A stretch of DNA of 49,006 nucleotides from Pseudomonadales bacterium (GCA_007122315.1 SKUB01000190.1:1-49006); one strand, 5' to 3'. Shown: positions 25,493 to 35,030, counted from the first letter of the stretch. Numbers and translations: made by a program. The notes: generated from the sequence alone by a model not told the origin.

Positions 25493-26896
25493 GTGCCCGA
25501 AAAGCGTCCCACCACCCTTGGTGAACTCCGCGCGATGGGGTTCGAAGTCTTGCCGATCCGTGAGGAGATGCGGCGCAACCTGATGCGCAAGCTTGCGGAC
25601 GGCGAGGATCTCCTGCCCGGGATCGTCGGCTACGAGGACACAGTGATCCCGCAGCTCGAGAACGCCATCCTGGCCGGCCAGGACATCATCCTTCTCGGCG
25701 AACGTGGCCAGGGTAAGACCCGCATCATCCGCTCGCTGACTGGTCTGCTCGACGAGTGGACCCCGGTACTCGATCTGGTGGAAATTCCCGAGAACCCCTT
25801 TGCGCCCATCAGTGCTCAGGGACGCGCCCTCATCGCAGAGCACGGCGACGCTACCCCCATTCGCTGGGCGCATCGCGACGAACGCTACGGCGAGAAGCTC
25901 GCCACCCCGGACATCACCATCGCGGACCTCATCGGTGAGGTGGATCCCATCCGGATCGCGGAGGGTCGCTACCTGTCTGACGAGCTGGCGCTGTCCTACG
26001 GCCTCGTTCCCCGCACCAACCGCGGCATTTTCGCCATCAACGAGCTGCCCGACCTGGCCGAACGCATTCAGGTGGGCCTGCTCAACGTGATGGAAGAACG
26101 GGACGTGCAGATCCGTGGTCACCGGGTACGCCTGCCGCTCGATGTGTTCATTGTCGCCACTGCGAACCCGGAGGACTACACCAATCGGGGGCGCATCATC
26201 ACGCCGCTGAAAGATCGTTACGGCGCCCAGATCCGCACCCATTACCCGGAAACGGTCGAGCAGGAAATCCGGGTCATGGAGCAGGAATACAGCCGCCTGG
26301 ACATGGGCGAGTACCGGGTACACGTGCCGGGCTTCATGAAGGAGATCCTGGCCGAACTGACGCGCCTGGCGCGGGAGTCCCCGGACGTGAGCCAGCGCTC
26401 CGGGGTGTCGGTGCGGGCATCGGTGGCGAATTACGAAACCGTACTGGCCAATGCCCTGCGCCGGGCCATACGAACGGGCGAACAGGACGTGGTGCCGCGC
26501 ATCTGCGACCTGCCCTTCGCCTTGGCGTCTATGCTCGGCAAGGTGGAGTTCGAAGCGTTCGAAGAGGGTCGTGAGCCACGCATCCTGGCCCGACTGCTCG
26601 AGCAGGCCATCAGCGAGGTGTTCCGGCGCCGGGTCAATCTCGAACGCCTCGACGATGTCGTGGAGGCATTCGGCGAGGGGCTTGCGGTGGAGATCGGTGA
26701 GTCCATGCCGAGCTCCGCTTACTCGGACGTGCTGCTGAAGGTCACCGGACTCACCGAGGCGGTTACGCAGCTGGTGCCGGAAGGCAATTCCGCAGTGCGG
26801 GCGTCGGCCTGTGAGCTGATCCTCGAAGGGCTGCATCTGAACAAGCTGCTGAACAAGGACAGCGTCGCCGGCCAGGCGACCTACCGGGGAAGCTGA
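25493..26896 (+). CDS. MoxR/magnesium-chelatase-type AAA ATPase
   Basis: A 467-residue AAA+ protein. Walker A is GERGQGKT at 69-76; the Walker B region reads GIFAINELPDLAERIQVGLLNVMEERDVQIRG, followed by the sensor-1 strand VFIVATANPEDYTNRGRIITPLKDRYGAQI. These blocks resemble the ChlI/BchI subunit of magnesium chelatase and MoxR ATPases, which remodel partner complexes and insert metal or cofactors. The GTG start has AAGGAG seven bases upstream. It is separated by one base from the VWA gene, its expected partner. Confidence 0.92.
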   Translation: MPEKRPTTLGELRAMGFEVLPIREEMRRNLMRKLADGEDLLPGIVGYEDTVIPQLENAILAGQDIILLGERGQGKTRIIRSLTGLLDEWTPVLDLVEIPENPFAPISAQGRALIAEHGDATPIRWAHRDERYGEKLATPDITIADLIGEVDPIRIAEGRYLSDELALSYGLVPRTNRGIFAINELPDLAERIQVGLLNVMEERDVQIRGHRVRLPLDVFIVATANPEDYTNRGRIITPLKDRYGAQIRTHYPETVEQEIRVMEQEYSRLDMGEYRVHVPGFMKEILAELTRLARESPDVSQRSGVSVRASVANYETVLANALRRAIRTGEQDVVPRICDLPFALASMLGKVEFEAFEEGREPRILARLLEQAISEVFRRRVNLERLDDVVEAFGEGLAVEIGESMPSSAYSDVLLKVTGLTEAVTQLVPEGNSAVRASACELILEGLHLNKLLNKDSVAGQATYRGS

Positions 26897-26897
26897 C

Positions 26898-28901
26898 ATG
26901 ACTGCCCGCAGCCAGCGCTTCCGCTACTCCAACTGGGACGGTTCCCAGGCCGAACGTTTCCCCACGGCCGACGAACTGATGAACGAGCTGTCCGAGGATC
27001 TGCTGCAGTACGGCGATCTACGTTCGGCGCTGCGCAACATGATGCAGCGCGGATTCCAGATGCAGGGCGAACCGATGCAGGGCCTGCGCGACCTGATGCG
27101 GAAGCTGCGGCAGCAGCGTCGGGAGCGGCTCGAACGCTACGACCTCGGCAGCGTCATGGACGGTCTGAAGCAGGAGCTCGACGACATCGTCGACCTCGAG
27201 CGCGGCACCCTCGATGGCATGAACGAGGATTCAAAAGGGGAGGAGAACTTCGCCCAGTCCCTCATGGACGGCATCGCCGGCCGCAACCGCGAGTTCCTCG
27301 ACGGCCTGCCCGAGGAGCCGGCAGCGCGTATGCGAGCGCTCAGCGATTACGAGTTCGTCGATCCTGAAGCCCAGAAGCGCTTCGAGGAACTGGTCGACCA
27401 GATGCGTCAGGCCATGACGAAGACGTTCTTCAAGGACGTCGAGAAGATGGTGCGGGAGATGTCCGACGGTGACATCCAGCGCATGAAGGACATGGTCCGC
27501 GACCTCAACGAGATGCTGGTCAAGCGCATCGCCGGGGACGACCCGGACTTCGAAGGGTTCATGGACAAGTACGGAGACATGTTCGGCGACAACCCGCCCC
27601 GATCCCTCGACGAACTGATCCAGCAGATGCAGGCCCAGATGGCGGCCATGCAGTCGCTGATGATGTCGATGCCCACCAGTCAGTACGAGCAGTTGCAGCA
27701 GCTGCTCGCGGATCGTCTGGGGGATCCGGAACTCGATTCCGATCTGCGCAAGCTGATGCAGAAGCTCGATTTTCTCGATCCGGGCAAGGGCCAGCGCTAC
27801 CGGTTCTCCGGTGACGAGGAGCTCGACCTGGCGGCCGCCATGGACCTGATGGGTGAAATGCAGGGCCTCGAAGAGATGGAGTCCCAGCTGCAGGCGGCTC
27901 AGGCGGACGGTGATCTCTCGCACATCGATCTCGACCAGCTCCGGGAGACCCTGGGTGAGGACGCAGCGGATGCCATCGAGCAGATGGAGAAGCTGCTCGA
28001 GGTGCTCGAAGAGGCCGGCTTCATCGACCGCAAGGGGGAGGGCGTCGAGCTGACGCCACGCGGCATGCGCATGATCGGCCAGAAGGCCCTCGGCGAGATC
28101 TTCCAGGCACTCCGGCGCCAGGGCCTCGGCAACCATGCCCAGCCTGAGCAGGGCCGCTTCGGGGACCGGATCGAGGACACCAAGGTCCACGAGTACGGAG
28201 ACCCGTTCAACCTGCACATGTCCCGGACCCTGCACAACGCGCTGCTGCGCTCGGGTCCCGGAACGCCGGTGTCCCTCGAGGCCGATGACTTCGAGATCTA
28301 TCGCAACGAGAGCTCGACCCGTACCGCCACCGTTATGCTGGTGGACCTGTCCTGGTCCATGGAGCTGCGCGGTGCGTTCCCGTCAGCCAAGAAGGTGGCG
28401 ATGGCGCTGAACAACCTGATCACGTCGTCCTACCCGCGGGACAGTTTCCACGTGGTCGGATTTTCCGCCTACGCCAAGGAGCTGAAATCTCACGAGGTGC
28501 CATTCCTGGCGGTGGACGAATACGTTCTCGGGACCAACATCCAGCACGCGCTGCTGATCGCGGAGCGGCTCCTGGCCCGGGAGCAGGGTGGCTCCAGGCA
28601 GATCCTCATGATCACCGACGGCGAGCCGACGGCCCACCTCGAGCACGGTCGTGCCCAGTTCGCGTATCCGCCCACGCCGATGACCATTCGCGAAACCCTG
28701 AAGGCGGTCAAGCGCTGTACGGGTGCGAATATCACCATCAACACCTTCATGCTCGATGAAAGCTATTACCTGCGCGCCTTCATGGATCAGGTCAGCAGGA
28801 TCAACGGCGGGCGCGTGTTCTACTCCTCGCCCGAGAAGCTCGGCGAGTACGTGCTCGTCGACTACGTGCAGCACAAACGCAAGGTACTGGGGAGGCACTG
28901 A
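26898..28901 (+). CDS. VWA-domain protein, partner of the MoxR ATPase
   Basis: A 667-residue protein. A long acidic, Met- and Gln-rich helical N-terminal part (to about residue 440) is followed by a von Willebrand factor A domain with an intact MIDAS: DLSWSM near residue 483, the threonine in VLGTNIQHA, and ITDGEPT. It resembles the BchD/ChlD-type partner of chelatase ATPases. The ATG lies one base after the ATPase stop. The pair is likely a chaperone that remodels or loads a metal-dependent target; the target is unknown. Confidence 0.9.
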   Translation: MTARSQRFRYSNWDGSQAERFPTADELMNELSEDLLQYGDLRSALRNMMQRGFQMQGEPMQGLRDLMRKLRQQRRERLERYDLGSVMDGLKQELDDIVDLERGTLDGMNEDSKGEENFAQSLMDGIAGRNREFLDGLPEEPAARMRALSDYEFVDPEAQKRFEELVDQMRQAMTKTFFKDVEKMVREMSDGDIQRMKDMVRDLNEMLVKRIAGDDPDFEGFMDKYGDMFGDNPPRSLDELIQQMQAQMAAMQSLMMSMPTSQYEQLQQLLADRLGDPELDSDLRKLMQKLDFLDPGKGQRYRFSGDEELDLAAAMDLMGEMQGLEEMESQLQAAQADGDLSHIDLDQLRETLGEDAADAIEQMEKLLEVLEEAGFIDRKGEGVELTPRGMRMIGQKALGEIFQALRRQGLGNHAQPEQGRFGDRIEDTKVHEYGDPFNLHMSRTLHNALLRSGPGTPVSLEADDFEIYRNESSTRTATVMLVDLSWSMELRGAFPSAKKVAMALNNLITSSYPRDSFHVVGFSAYAKELKSHEVPFLAVDEYVLGTNIQHALLIAERLLAREQGGSRQILMITDGEPTAHLEHGRAQFAYPPTPMTIRETLKAVKRCTGANITINTFMLDESYYLRAFMDQVSRINGGRVFYSSPEKLGEYVLVDYVQHKRKVLGRH

Positions 28902-28994
28902 ATCGGTTCGCGCCACGTTCCGGCCTGCGCACGCCGTCCGGCCAGGACCCATCTGATCGCGTTGCCCTTTGAACCCGTCACCGAGGAGATATCG

Positions 28995-31658
28995 ATGATG
29001 CGGCTGACTGTCGCCGTCCTGTTGTTGTTTTGCGTCTCTACCACCGATGCTGCCGACCTTGGCTGGCCCGACGCTGACTACGATCCTGCCATCCCGACGC
29101 TGAAGGAAGTCGTGGGTCATGCGCCCGGGGAACGTCTCACCCGCTCGGCGGATGCGCAACGTTACCTGCGCGCTCTTGCCGAGGCCGCGCCTGAGCGCAC
29201 CCATCTGGTGGAGTACGCCCGCAGCTGGCAGGGTCAACCGTTGTCCTACCTGCTGATCGCCGCACCGCAGCGCATCGCCGATCTCGAATCGGTTCGTGCG
29301 GATATTCAGCGGATCGCTCACCCCCGGGATCTCGATGACAGTGCGGCGCGCGCGCTGGTGGATGGTCTGCCGGCGGTGGTGTGGCTCGCTTACGGGGTGC
29401 ACGGCAACGAGATCTCTTCCACCGACGCTGCGCTGCTCACCGCCTATCATCTGCTCGCGGCGCGCAACGACGACGACGTGGCACGCATGCTCGATCAGAC
29501 GCTGGTCGGTATTGATCCGGACATGAACCCGGACGGCCGCGAGCGTTTCGTTCACCACTACATTCAGACCGAGGGCATCGAGCCGGCCGCCAGCTCCATC
29601 GCCGCAGAACGGCGGGAGCCTTGGCCCAACGGGCGCAGCAACCATTACCTGTTCGACATGAATCGGGACTGGCTTGGCCTGACCCAGCCGGAGTCCAAGG
29701 GGCGGGTCGCCACGTTCCTCGAGTACTACCCGCTGATTCACGTCGACGTCCATGAGATGGGGACGGACACGAGCTACTACTTCCCGCCGCCGGCAGAACC
29801 ATTCAACCCCCACCTCACGCCGGGACAGCTTGATCGTCTGGAACTTGTCGGTCGCAACATCGGCAGCTTCTTCGATCGCTTCGGCTATGACTACTTCACG
29901 CGGGAGATCTTCGATGCCCTCTATCCGGGCTACGGCGACAGCTGGCCGGCCTTTCACGGTGCCGTAGGCATGACCTTCGAGATGGCCTCGGCCCGCGGCC
30001 TCGCCGGTGAGCGCCAGGACGGCAGCATCGTCACCTATGCGGAAGGTGTGCAGCGGCATTTCGTGGCGAGCATCGCGACCATCGATGCCGCGGCCCATAA
30101 TCGAAGCGAGCTGCTCGAGGCCTTCCTCGAGTACCGCCGCTCGGCCGTACGTGGTGCCCACGGCGGGCCGCGGGAGTATCTGCTTCCTGCCGGCCGCGAT
30201 CCGGAAGCGGCTCACGACTTCGCGGGCCGCCTCGCCAACCACGGCATCGAGGTGCGTCGGACCACCGCGGCGACCCGCGCCTGCGGTGTCGACCTGCCCG
30301 CCGGTTCCTATCTCATCAGTTCCCGGCAGGGTGCCGGACGCCTGGTGCGCACCCTGCTCGAAGACGACAGTCCCATTGCGGAAGCCTTCCTGGCCGAGCA
30401 GGAGCGGCGGCGCGCCCGTGGCCTCGGCGCGGAACTCTACGACGTCCTCGGCTGGTCCCTGCCACGGCTCTACAATCTGCCGGTGACGCCCTGCGATCGG
30501 TCGGTGGGCGGCGATCCACGCCCCTGGTCTGCCGACGACAGTTTCGAGGTGCAGGTGCCGCCGCGGGCTGAAGTGGCTTGGCTGGTGCCCTGGGGGACCC
30601 GCGCCGCGGGCCGCTTCCTGGCGGCCGGCCTGCGGGACGGGCTGGTGATCAGAGGCGCGAACGAACCGATGACTCTGGCGGGCCGCGATCATGCCCGCGG
30701 CACCCTGGTGATCCGGGTGGCGGATCATCCTGATGTCGAGCGCGACGCGTTGTACGAACGCGTCGTCGCGCTGGCGCGCTCGAGCGGAGCAGAGGTGCTG
30801 GCGGCAGACACAAGCTGGACCACAGCCGGTACTTCGTTCGGCAGCCGCAACGTGCCGCGCCTGCATCCGCCACGCATCGCCCTGGCCTGGGACGCGCCCA
30901 CGCGTTCCCTCTCCGCTGGCCATACCCGCTTCGTCCTGGAGCGACAGTTCGGCTATCCCGTGGAGCCCGTCCGCGTGGCTCATCTGGGAGAGCCGGCGCT
31001 GGACCGCTTCGATGTCCTGATCCTGCCGGATGGTGGCAACTATGCGGCCGTCCTTGGGACCGGCGGCGTGGAGCGGCTCAGAGCCTGGGTGCACCGGGGC
31101 GGTACGCTCATCGGGCTCGCCGGCGCGACGGAGTTTCTCACCAACGCTCCCGCCGGGTTGCTGCCGGCGCAGCGGGAGCGGGCGCTGGACAGCCCTGCGG
31201 CGGAGGTCGAGGACAGGGAGCCTGTTGCCGGTGTGCGCATCACGGATGACGAAGCGTTTGCGGAGGCGATCGCGGCAGCTGACGCCGACCCGGACTGGAT
31301 CCCGGGCGTGGTCATGCGGGCCCATCCGGATCCTGATCATTGGTTGACCGTCGGTCTGCCGGAGGAACTGAACATGATGGTCGAGGGCAGGAACGTGTTC
31401 CGGCCCCTGCGCCTGAATGAGGGCGTCAACGCATTGCGCTTCGCGGCGGCGGACGAACTCGTCGTCAGCGGGCACCTGTGGCAGGAGAACCGGGAGCAGT
31501 GGGCCTACAAGCCGGCCGTCATGGTGGCGGAGCACGGCTCGGGGCAGGTCATCGGTTTCACTGCAGATCCGAACTTCCGCGGCGTGATGGATGGACTCAA
31601 CGTGCTGTTCCTGAACGCGGTGTTGCGGGGTCCGGCCCAGACTGGACGGCTGCGCTGA
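28995..31658 (+). CDS. Secreted M14 family zinc carboxypeptidase-like protein
   Basis: An 887-residue protein with a signal peptide (MMRLTVAVLLLFCVSTTDAA). The M14 zinc site is His136 and Glu139 in GVHGNE with His253 in DVHEMG; the catalytic Glu is Glu329 in GMTFEMAS. The fold is complete to about residue 400. The C-terminal half contains a glutamine-amidotransferase-like domain (VLILPDGGNYAAVLG, then GTLIGLAGATEFL), as in large bacterial M14 proteins of unknown substrate. The ATG has GAGGAGAT upstream; a reading frame 11 codons longer is less likely. It follows the VWA gene by 93 bp and may belong to the same operon. Confidence 0.9.
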   Translation: MMRLTVAVLLLFCVSTTDAADLGWPDADYDPAIPTLKEVVGHAPGERLTRSADAQRYLRALAEAAPERTHLVEYARSWQGQPLSYLLIAAPQRIADLESVRADIQRIAHPRDLDDSAARALVDGLPAVVWLAYGVHGNEISSTDAALLTAYHLLAARNDDDVARMLDQTLVGIDPDMNPDGRERFVHHYIQTEGIEPAASSIAAERREPWPNGRSNHYLFDMNRDWLGLTQPESKGRVATFLEYYPLIHVDVHEMGTDTSYYFPPPAEPFNPHLTPGQLDRLELVGRNIGSFFDRFGYDYFTREIFDALYPGYGDSWPAFHGAVGMTFEMASARGLAGERQDGSIVTYAEGVQRHFVASIATIDAAAHNRSELLEAFLEYRRSAVRGAHGGPREYLLPAGRDPEAAHDFAGRLANHGIEVRRTTAATRACGVDLPAGSYLISSRQGAGRLVRTLLEDDSPIAEAFLAEQERRRARGLGAELYDVLGWSLPRLYNLPVTPCDRSVGGDPRPWSADDSFEVQVPPRAEVAWLVPWGTRAAGRFLAAGLRDGLVIRGANEPMTLAGRDHARGTLVIRVADHPDVERDALYERVVALARSSGAEVLAADTSWTTAGTSFGSRNVPRLHPPRIALAWDAPTRSLSAGHTRFVLERQFGYPVEPVRVAHLGEPALDRFDVLILPDGGNYAAVLGTGGVERLRAWVHRGGTLIGLAGATEFLTNAPAGLLPAQRERALDSPAAEVEDREPVAGVRITDDEAFAEAIAAADADPDWIPGVVMRAHPDPDHWLTVGLPEELNMMVEGRNVFRPLRLNEGVNALRFAAADELVVSGHLWQENREQWAYKPAVMVAEHGSGQVIGFTADPNFRGVMDGLNVLFLNAVLRGPAQTGRLR

Positions 31659-32428
31659 CCCGCTTTCAGCGCCACATCGGGATCGACTACTCCGGTGCGA
31701 AGGCACCGGAGTCCCGGTTGCCGGGCCTGCAGGTGTTCGAGCATACGGCCGAGGGCGATGTGCGGCGGCTGCCGCCGCCGCAGGCCGGGAAGACGAACTG
31801 GTCGCGGATCGAAGTGGCCGGCTTCTGTGCCCAAGCCGTCGAGCAGGCCTGTCGGCAGCAGGCGCCGGTGATCATCGGCATCGATCACGCGTTCGGATTC
31901 CCGGCGAGTTACCTGGAGCGTTACGCCCTCACGGACTGGGATGCCTTTCTGGACGATTTCGTCCACCACTGGCCCGCGGACCGTGCCGGAGTCTGCGTCG
32001 ACGACTTGCGTCCAGGGAATCCGCGTTCAGGCGCCAATCGCGAACTGCGGCTGTGCGAGCGCTGGACGGCGGGTGCGAAGAGCGTGTTTCTGTTCGATGT
32101 GCAGGGCTCCGTCGCCAAGTCGACCCATGCCGGACTGCCCTGGCTGTTCGGTCTGCGGCGAACCGCCATGAATCTGCACTGCTGGCCCTTCGACGGTTTC
32201 ACCGTCCCGCCGGACCGGTCCGTGGTGGCCGAGGTGTATCCGTCCCTGCTGCGGCGGCGCTATCCCCAGCCGACGCTGAAACCCGATGCCCAGGACGCCC
32301 ACGCGGTGGCGGCCTGGCTTGCGGACATGGACCGGCGCGGCGCCCTGGAGCGATACCTGGAGCCGCCGCTGACGCCTGACGAGGCGAAGCTGGCGCAACG
32401 GGAGGGCTGGATTCTCGGCGTGGGCTAG
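31655..32428 (+). CDS. Conserved hypothetical protein, probable CTG start
   Basis: About 257 residues. The conserved core starts at once (HIGIDYSGAK), with a second IIGIDHAFGFP and the block FLFDVQGSVAKSTHAGLPWL. Two GID strands suggest an RNase H-like fold (DUF429-like), but I cannot name the function. No ATG, GTG or TTG lies in frame near the conserved start. The only sensible codon is CTG at 31655, which overlaps the upstream TGA as CTGA and gives MTRFQRHIGID. An in-frame GTG at 31499 would need a long overlap. It ends four bases into the convergent LiaF-like gene. Confidence 0.72.
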   Translation: MTRFQRHIGIDYSGAKAPESRLPGLQVFEHTAEGDVRRLPPPQAGKTNWSRIEVAGFCAQAVEQACRQQAPVIIGIDHAFGFPASYLERYALTDWDAFLDDFVHHWPADRAGVCVDDLRPGNPRSGANRELRLCERWTAGAKSVFLFDVQGSVAKSTHAGLPWLFGLRRTAMNLHCWPFDGFTVPPDRSVVAEVYPSLLRRRYPQPTLKPDAQDAHAVAAWLADMDRRGALERYLEPPLTPDEAKLAQREGWILGVG

Positions 32429-33087
32429 ACGCCGAGCTCGTCGAACATGGCCTTGACGTCGTCGGCGAAGCGCAGCAGCCGTTCCTTGTTGGACTTCTTC
32501 TTGACCTTCACCTTCACGTCCGCGCCGCCGAACAGCACCACGCCCTCGATGATGATGGTCGGAGCATCGGGGTCGTGGCGACCGCGTGCCTTGTTGCTGA
32601 TGCCGCCGAAGATGCAGAACGCCTTGACGCTGACGTTGACGCCCTCCGGAACCTTGATGTCGATCCCGCCCATCACGCACAGCAGCTTGACCCGCACCGT
32701 GCGTGAGGTGAACTCGGCACTGCTGAAGTCGATGTCGGTGCCGCCCATCAGTGTGATGACCCGGAGTTCACCGGGAACGCTCCACGGCCCGGAGCGTTCG
32801 CTGCCGCTGAAGACGTTGACGATGTACTCGGTGTCCACAAGACCGCTCGGGTCGTCATCCACGTGCAGCTGCTGGCGCTTCTTCGCCTCGTACTTCGGGT
32901 CCGACTTCAGATCCAGATCCGCCACCAGCGCTTCCAGGCGCGCGTGCTCGGAGGTGTCGAGGGCCTCCTCCAGCCGCCGTTCGAAAGCGTCCAGTGACAG
33001 CTTGTCGTGGCCGTAGTTGAGCACGAGCTGGTCGATGACCTCCTCGCGCACGGTGTCGATGGGTCGGTCCGCAATGGCCACCGGCAT
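32425..33087 (-). CDS. DUF1707/LiaF-like protein
   Basis: A 220-residue protein without signal or membrane segment. The N-terminus (ADRPIDTVREEVIDQLVLNYGHDKLSLDAFERRLEEAL) is a DUF1707/SHOCT-like helical domain. The C-terminal half, with repeated short strands (GELRVITLMGGTDIDFS, VKLLCVMGGIDIKVPEG, FCIFGGISNKA), is the LiaF C-terminal beta-helix associated with cell-envelope stress sensing in Gram-positives. Here it is probably cytoplasmic. Start ATG has AGGGAGAG nine bases upstream. It is divergent from the Tat-SDR gene. Confidence 0.85.
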   Translation of the reverse strand: MPVAIADRPIDTVREEVIDQLVLNYGHDKLSLDAFERRLEEALDTSEHARLEALVADLDLKSDPKYEAKKRQQLHVDDDPSGLVDTEYIVNVFSGSERSGPWSVPGELRVITLMGGTDIDFSSAEFTSRTVRVKLLCVMGGIDIKVPEGVNVSVKAFCIFGGISNKARGRHDPDAPTIIIEGVVLFGGADVKVKVKKKSNKERLLRFADDVKAMFDELGV

Positions 33088-33345
33088 GGTTCCGCTCTCC
33101 CTGTGCTGATCCGCCTCGGTTGCGAAGCAGGCTCCGTGCCACCCTTGGCGTCCATCGTCTGGGATGTTCTCAACTATCTGACTCTAATGGTCTTTCCTGG
33201 TCTCTGCATGCAGCCAGGCGGGTGGGCAGTGGCATCCCCAGTGGTGAGTTTCACCCATGGTTGGCAGTATCCGCCAGTGCTGTGGTCCCATTCCACGAGG
33301 GGATGTGGCAAGGTTTGGTCACATCGCCTTCGGAGGATGAGGATC

Positions 33346-34266
33346 ATGCGCGACGACGAGCAACGGCCTGACGCAGCGGACTCACAACCAGCCGCGGACG
33401 CGGAATCCATCGCCAACCCGCGCCGGCGACGGCTGCTCGTGGGTGGCGCCGGCCTCGCGGGCGCGGCTCTTGCGGCGGGCGCGGTTCATGCCACCGGCCG
33501 CAATCGGGAGCGCGGACGCTATGACGGTCAGGTGGTGCTGATCACCGGTGCGACGTCCGGGATCGGTGAGGCTACGGCCCATGCGTTTGCCCGTGAGGGC
33601 GCCAAGGTCTGCTTCTGCGGCCGTCGCGAAGAGCGGGGGGCTGCGGTGCAGGCGGCCATTCGCGATGCCGGTGGTGACGCCACGTTCGTGCGCGCCGACG
33701 TGCGCTACGAGGACCAGATCAAAGCCCTGGTGGAGGCCTGCGTGAAGCGTTACGACGGCCTCGACATCGCCTTCAACAATGCAGGCATCGAGGGGCCGCG
33801 CGGCGCGCTTGATGAGATCGACGTCGCGCAAGACAACGGCTACGAGGATGTCTTCCGCACCAATGTGGACGGCGTCTTCTTCGCCATGCGGCATGAGATT
33901 CCGGTGATGCGGCAGGCCGGTCACGGCGTCATCGTCAATACGGGCTCCATGCTCTCGCACCGTGGTTCGCGCTTTGCTGCTGCCTATGCCGGCTCCAAGC
34001 ATGCCGTCATCGGTCTCACGCGCTCGGCCGCGGCAGCAGAGGCACGTGCGGGCATTCGGGTCGTCAGCGTTTCGCCCGGCGGTGTGGAGACGGAGCTGCT
34101 GCGGCGCTTCCTCGGCGGTTCCCTGGAAGGTGCCGGGGAGAACAACCCCATGGGACGGATCGCCCAGCCCTACGAGGTTGCGGACGTGGTGCTGAATCTG
34201 GTGGCGCCGGAGAACACCTTCCTCAATGGTGATGACGTCAAGGTCGACGGTGCGTCGTCGGCCTGA
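33346..34266 (+). CDS. SDR oxidoreductase with an N-terminal Tat signal
   Basis: A 306-residue protein. The N-terminus carries an Arg-rich segment followed by a hydrophobic helix (PRRRRLLVGGAGLAGAALA, residues 25-43), the pattern of a twin-arginine signal. A classical SDR follows: TGATSGIG at 67-74, FNNAGIEG at 143-150, and Ser201, Tyr214, Lys218. NAD(P) enzymes are normally cytoplasmic, so export or membrane anchoring after folding with cofactor would be the reason for a Tat signal. The ATG at 33346 has GGAGG nine bases upstream. It converges with the spore-coat-U-like gene, three bases away. Confidence 0.87.
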   Translation: MRDDEQRPDAADSQPAADAESIANPRRRRLLVGGAGLAGAALAAGAVHATGRNRERGRYDGQVVLITGATSGIGEATAHAFAREGAKVCFCGRREERGAAVQAAIRDAGGDATFVRADVRYEDQIKALVEACVKRYDGLDIAFNNAGIEGPRGALDEIDVAQDNGYEDVFRTNVDGVFFAMRHEIPVMRQAGHGVIVNTGSMLSHRGSRFAAAYAGSKHAVIGLTRSAAAAEARAGIRVVSVSPGGVETELLRRFLGGSLEGAGENNPMGRIAQPYEVADVVLNLVAPENTFLNGDDVKVDGASSA

Positions 34267-34269
34267 TCC

Positions 34270-34806
34270 TCATCCGGGTTCCACCAGCAGGGTGATGACG
34301 TCCTGGTAGCTGCCCGGTGCGGCGTCCTGAAGAGCGCCCTCGGAGAAGCGGACGTCGAGGGATGCGTTGTTTCTGCCCTGGCACCCGGGTGAGGAGGAGT
34401 GGCCAACCAGTCCGCTCAGGCGCGCACCGGACGCGACATCGACGAACTGATTGCCTTGGTCATCGCTGAAGTCCACGGAATAGGAAATGAAGTTGGTTCC
34501 GTTAGCGACCCTGAACGTGCTGCCGTCAGCGTAATCGGAGCTGATGGTGATGTTGTAGAGGCCAGAGTCGTTTCGGTAGACGCACAATTGCGAATCTCCA
34601 ATCAGATCGCCGGTGCCTGTATAGGTACTGAGGTCGATGTCTGTGACCCGGAAGATGCGGACCCGGCCCCCGATCACGACGCTGATGTCCACGTTGCCCG
34701 CAGACGTTTCCTGCATGCCGCCCCCGGCTTGAACAGAGCCAGCTGCGAGTAAGCCGCAGAACGCCAACCCCAGGATGCACAGTACGCTTCGAACTCCCCC
34801 CTGCAT
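34270..34806 (-). CDS. Secreted spore-coat-U-like (fimbrial-type) protein
   Basis: A 178-residue secreted beta-sandwich protein with a clear signal peptide (MQGGVRSVLCILGLAFCGLL and a VQA cleavage site). The body has QLCVYRNDSGLYNITISSDY and a second Cys in SPGCQGRN, ending GSYQDVITLLVEPG, the pattern of spore-coat protein U and archaic chaperone-usher pilin domains. No chaperone or usher gene lies nearby, so it stands alone. The ATG at 34804-34806 has an excellent AGGGAGGT site. Confidence 0.75.
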   Translation of the reverse strand: MQGGVRSVLCILGLAFCGLLAAGSVQAGGGMQETSAGNVDISVVIGGRVRIFRVTDIDLSTYTGTGDLIGDSQLCVYRNDSGLYNITISSDYADGSTFRVANGTNFISYSVDFSDDQGNQFVDVASGARLSGLVGHSSSPGCQGRNNASLDVRFSEGALQDAAPGSYQDVITLLVEPG

Positions 34807-34995
34807 CTCGTACCTCCCTCGCCCGTTGAGCGATGCTGTCCTGGTGATTCCAAGAAGCGTGCCAGGGCGAGAGCGGGCCGGTGCAGGGCTGCGGAGCTGC
34901 ATCCAAGTTGTTGATATGCAAAGGCGAGTTGACGTCGAGGCTGTGGGTCGTGCCGGCTGAGGCAGCGGTCCGGTTGTGACCTGATCCGACGGCCT

Positions 34996-35016
34996 GGGTG
35001 ACGCCGGGCGTCACCC
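34996..35016 (-). terminator. Hairpin after the epoxide hydrolase gene
   Basis: A perfect nine-base stem (GGGTGACGC with GCGTCACCC, 3-base loop) lies 15 bases past the epoxide hydrolase stop. It lacks a U-tract, so it may protect the 3' end more than terminate. Confidence 0.45.
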
Positions 35017-35030
35017 TTGGACTCAGCCGT

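Noticed and set aside
28383-31706. A 1107-codon open frame antisense to the M14 peptidase
   Set aside because: Composition is His- and Arg-rich with no family motifs. The plus strand encodes a protein with intact catalytic residues and a signal peptide; GC-rich third positions explain the antisense frame.
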